Below, piece by piece: positions 60,361 through 64,000 of a DNA stretch of 64,000 nt (the stretch's first letter is position 1; each line of letters begins with the position of its first letter). The notes below the pieces were generated by a model. It saw only the letters and a program-made list of their open reading frames with translations. It made no database searches and was not told the origin of the DNA. Source of the stretch: Blasia pusilla. Taxonomy: Eukaryota; Marchantiophyta; Marchantiopsida; Blasiales. Where the stretch lies: positions 42,532,001 through 42,596,000 of the forward strand of contig CM114273.1 of NCBI GenBank assembly GCA_050084515.1, in the 5' to 3' direction. The position numbers and the translations under genes are program-made.

Positions 60361-63300
60361 ATGGAATCCATCATGCAAGTGAGTGATTTTCTTAGTAGTG
60401 GAATAATCATGATTGAGAAATGCCACGTAGAAGGATTTATGGAGGGCCATGTTGAGGGTCAAGGCAATAAAGCAAAGTCCACGCTTGAGAGTGATCTCAA
60501 TATCTTAGTAGAGGTTGATGATTTGGGATCAATTCAACCAGCAGAATCAGAACCCAACACCCCCATATCTTCACTTCATGTGATATTAGAGTGTATATCC
60601 ATACCTCTTGGTATCCCCATTATTCGTGAAGAGAGAGCACTTATGAAGTCTTCTCTCATGTCCCGTAAAATATTGGAGGTTTGGAAAAAAATAATTGTGA
60701 ATCTTGAGACTTGGGCTAAAAAATTTGGTTGGGAAGATCACCGATGGAGAGTGTTGACATGGGATGAGGGGGATCTTCCTCAAGGTCGCCTTGAGTGTAT
60801 AGATTATGAATGGAAGGCAGGGAATGTAGAGGGAATAGTGTCAAAGAGTTGTATTATCAACCTCTTCTTGAATCATAGAGCTAAACATGTGAAAACTAAG
60901 AAACACCATACAAATTGGTGTATAGTGAGGACATTAAGTTGGAGGATTACATGGTGGAGGCGAGAAGACACCTCTGTTATGAATTCTCGAGCAACCATTG
61001 AATTTGGTTGTATGATTGTCCATAAGCTTAATGAGCATTGCACTAGTGATAGGAAGCCATTTGAAATAGAGGGGGATACGAGTGATGTAAGTTTAAAACC
61101 AGAGAAGTTTAGGGTGAGATGTGTTTATTGTGGTTGCAAGTTCCAACTGGTGTCAAGTCAAAATAACTTAGAAAGTAACTTACAAGGGTATTTATCTTCC
61201 CATGAGCATCGGAAAGAATGTTCAAGACTCTCTGAATATGACACTTGTCGCTTTCAGGATATCTAGGCCAAGAAGACCTCCCAAGGCAAATGCACGAGAT
61301 ACTAAAAGGCAGAGGACCATCCACAATTTTTTTGGAGGGGAGAGTAAAGAAGGTGACAATGATGAGGTTGAGGTAGAGTCCCACTTGTCTTTGGTTTGTT
61401 GGGGATTTTGGTTTAAAACAACAAGTTACAAAAGAGTCAATGTTAATGTGAAGCCTTTAGTGAATGATCAAATACATGGGAGTAAGTGGATTTGCGAGCC
61501 ACATGTACATAGGATTGTTTATAATCATACTAGTCAAAAGAAGTTTCAAATTGATGGGACTTTCAGACACATAGAGTGCATATAACACCATCCTAGGAGG
61601 GGGTTTTAAGGATTTGTGTTGTGAGCAATCTTTTAGCATCCCTAAAATGAATGATTTTAGGATGAGAGTGGGTAGAAGTGTGAAATCAATACACAAACAT
61701 GGAAGTAGGGATACTCAATCCAAGATACGATTGGAGTATTTGACTTCTCCATAGCCAAAAGATGCTACTAGAGCAACACTTAAAGCTCATAGGCAGGAAA
61801 GGTGGGATGTATTTTGTCTTTGTAGGAAATTGTGTGCCTTAAACAAGAGAAAGAAAAACTTGAATATCATGTTGCATGAGTTGAAAAATAGGAGAGACAT
61901 CCTTGCTTTCTGTCGAAACATTATTACAGCCTGGAGATGCTTTTGGAGGTAAATCAACATTGTGGGATTTCATGACTGATGTGGGGAAGAATTTACACCG
62001 TAAAGATAGGGGGTTTCAATTTAAGAGGGGAACGAAAGCCACAAGTCAAGCATTGTTGCAGTATGGAGGTAGACCAATAGCCCGTTTGATGGCTATGAAC
62101 CTATGTGGTCCAAGCTTGAGGACATTGACTCGAGAAAGAGCAAAGTTGGTTCCTTTCCAAGCGGGTGTGAGACTTGAAATCTTCTCAGAGATAGCAAGGA
62201 TATATACTGCTGCCAAGGCTAAACTTGGGATTAGAGGGGATGTCATGTGGTTTTGGCAGAAGACGAAACGCGTATCAAACCTAGAGCTAGGTTGGGGATC
62301 ATTGCCATTCGGAATATTTCATTCATAATCATTTCTTTTCGCATTTATGGAATGGAAATATATGTGGTTTATTCCTACGTGCCTAATGAGTGTGCATATG
62401 ATAATTGGTTTTTTAGGTGGGAATCTAAGCAAGACGTTCTAATTGGATTTTGTGGGGAGGAAGAAAACCATATATGCTCTTTTGGACTAGAGGTGCATGT
62501 TGGTGATGGAGACGAAGGATACAACAAGATTGTGTCTACCTTTCAAACCCATGTGGGTGGTATATATGCTAGAGTAGTGATAGTAAATCCTTTGCATGAG
62601 AGATTGCCTAAGCTTGCACTTTGTTGTATTCCTACTTGCAATAGGTTTAAAGCTAGTTGGGTGAGAGGGCATTGGAAATTATTGGAAGAGTATTGAGTCT
62701 AGAATGTAGAGCAGCGATTGGTCCTATAATTGGTCATGCTAGTGATGAAGACTCGCGTAGACAAAATTTGATGATGGAAGATTATCTTGGAAAATCAAAA
62801 GTAGTCAATAGATATTTTGTTGGTTGGGACGGATGGGTACTATCATAAACTATACTTCCCAATGGAGATGTATCTAGTCTTGGGGATCAAGATCCTGCAC
62901 AAAACGGTAAGAAGGCAATCAACCCATTGGATCGGATGAGCACGCCTTTGGCTTTAGGAGATCATATAGCTACATCAAAACATGTGATGCTTGTATTCAA
63001 GGATTACTTGTATGATGAGCATAAGCTCAATTTTGATGATGTTTGTCGTAGAGATGGACACAATTGGGCAGGCCCCAAAGGATAGCGAGTAGGATGTCAC
63101 ATCTTTTAGGATAGATCGGTGAGATCTAGTAGAGCGCCTTTGTGAGTAGTGGAGGATATGCTCAATAGGTCGAGGATGACCTGCTGAGGCCCTGGAAAAT
63201 CTGAGAGAGCAGGTTTCTCCTTTGTTTCGGCTCATTTGGAGCCATATTTAGAAACTTACTATTTTAGGTAAGTATCATTTTGAGTGTATGATCAATTTTC

Positions 63301-64000
63301 TATTTTTTGTAAGTGTCCCTTGATCTCCTACATCAGGTCAAGAGCCAAGGAGGTGACTTGGGAGCATAGGTTACCATGGAGAGAGCTTGGGAGAGGGGAG
63401 GGGTATACCTCAAGGAGAAAGAGTTTGAGAGCTCATTCTCTCTTTGTTGAACCTCTTGGCATGAGGCAACGGAACTATGGTCTTGCTTGCCTTATATGTG
63501 TAACCCAAGCCTCTCATTAGGAGAGTTTGTTTGGTTTGATATTGAGAGAGACATGTGAGAGTGCACATATTTGAGACCAATGGTGTTGTGAGAGAGATTG
63601 GATCTTATTTTAATTGAGATCTTTTGGTACTTCTTGTCTCGTTGTTTGGATGTCATGAGTTAGCATGGGATCGTGCGTGTTTGTGTGTGTGTTTGGTGAC
63701 AAGGATGTATATTGTGTAGCGATATGTATGCGCACGACAAGGAAAGTGCATAAGTTGTTGAGACACATGAGAGAGAAAAGAGATAAGTTTCAAGAACGTA
63801 CATTGGGCACTAGATTATATTTGGAGTTTGTCTCACATTACATTGATGTATTCTTTTCTAAATCTCTAGGATTACGAGACCGTATTCGCTTGTGTGGGAA
63901 GGTTTCTTTCTTCCTACGCCTCTGGAGATTGTGGTTGAAGCATAGATCTCATTCTATAGCAAGAAACGGCGTAGAATTTACAGAGAAAAATATGTTGAGC
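60361..64000 (+). pseudogene. Zinc-finger transposase-like gene of an uncharacterised family, broken by a solo LTR
   Basis: The first frame (60361-61266) ends with a BED-like zinc finger: CVYCGCKFQLV, 20 residues, then HEHRKEC. It continues in other frames with TIHNFFGG and VCWGFWF (61313-61410), HVHRIVYNH...DGTFRHIECI, GGFKDLCCEQ...DFRMRVGRS (61600-61680) and AFGGKSTLWDFM. Then come LAEDETRIKPRAR, DVLIGFCGEEENHIC, GYNKIV, VVIVNPLHERLP and GPIIGHASDEDSRR (62711-62752). After the LTR come ASRKVHKLL and QERTLGTRLYLEF, on to the window end. RAR joins WESKQ across a probable intron (62291-62416, GT...TTTTTTAG). Conserved acidic AEDET and HASDxDSRR blocks suggest a nuclease-type transposase, but the superfamily is unknown to me. 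It has frameshifts (for example near 61266 and 63075) and stops; the gene continues past the window. Confidence 0.65.
63095..63739 (+). repeat. Solo LTR of the methyltransferase gypsy family with 4-bp target duplication
   Basis: It starts TGTCACATC and ends GCGCACGACA, 645 bases long, flanked by AGGA at 63091-63094 and 63740-63743. Removing it and one AGGA restores an uninterrupted transposase-like reading (IASRKVHKLLRH) across the junction. This fixes the LTR ends and shows the insertion was by integration. It is homologous to 8017-8647, 29945-30571, 14861-15353 and 49450-49779. Confidence 0.92.

Overview
The window is nuclear DNA from a land plant. Two host genes have ordinary GT-AG introns, and both belong to recognisable plant families: an RH31-like DEAD-box protein with a transit-peptide-like N-terminus, and a DCP5/LSM14 protein. 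Almost everything else is decayed transposon. The transposon repertoire (a Ty3/gypsy family with an extra methyltransferase, and an uncharacterised zinc-finger transposase-like family) suggests a non-seed plant such as a lycophyte, fern or bryophyte. That placement is an inference; the sequence alone does not prove it.

Layout. 1-8647 is a decayed Ty3/gypsy element on the + strand whose 5' LTR lies outside the window. Its domain order is gag with a CCHC knuckle, retropepsin, C5-cytosine DNA methyltransferase, RT, RNase H, integrase and PHD finger, followed by a G-run, a copy of the LTR tail and the 3' LTR. Three more copies of the family are on the - strand: a 5' fragment (13020-15353), a 3' half (29945-33128) and a small deletion derivative (48582-49779). 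A solo LTR with a 4-bp target duplication is at 63095-63739 and fixes the LTR ends. 15.5-17.9 kb holds Helitron-like ends. 18844-23296 is an 11-exon DEAD-box-like gene with an intact frame but eroded ATPase motifs. 24.7-26.2 kb and 53.3-54.3 kb carry a second LTR family. 33129-38280 is a Ty1/copia element with both LTRs. 38.7-40 kb is tandem and degenerate repeats. 41757-45848 (- strand) is an apparently intact 8-exon DCP5 gene. 55.0-58.1 kb is a gag-only LTR element. 60.4-64 kb is a broken zinc-finger transposase-like gene interrupted by the solo LTR.

How it fits together. The host genes both act in RNA metabolism, but nothing here links them functionally. The most interesting system is the gypsy family. 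It couples reverse transcription and integration to a de novo-type cytosine methyltransferase and a histone-reader-type PHD finger. This suggests an element able to methylate its own DNA or target sites and to recognise chromatin. This copy is dead: stops and frameshifts are scattered through the pol frame, and several stops look like C-to-T changes at CG and CHG sites. The methyltransferase motifs are nevertheless all legible and in canonical order.
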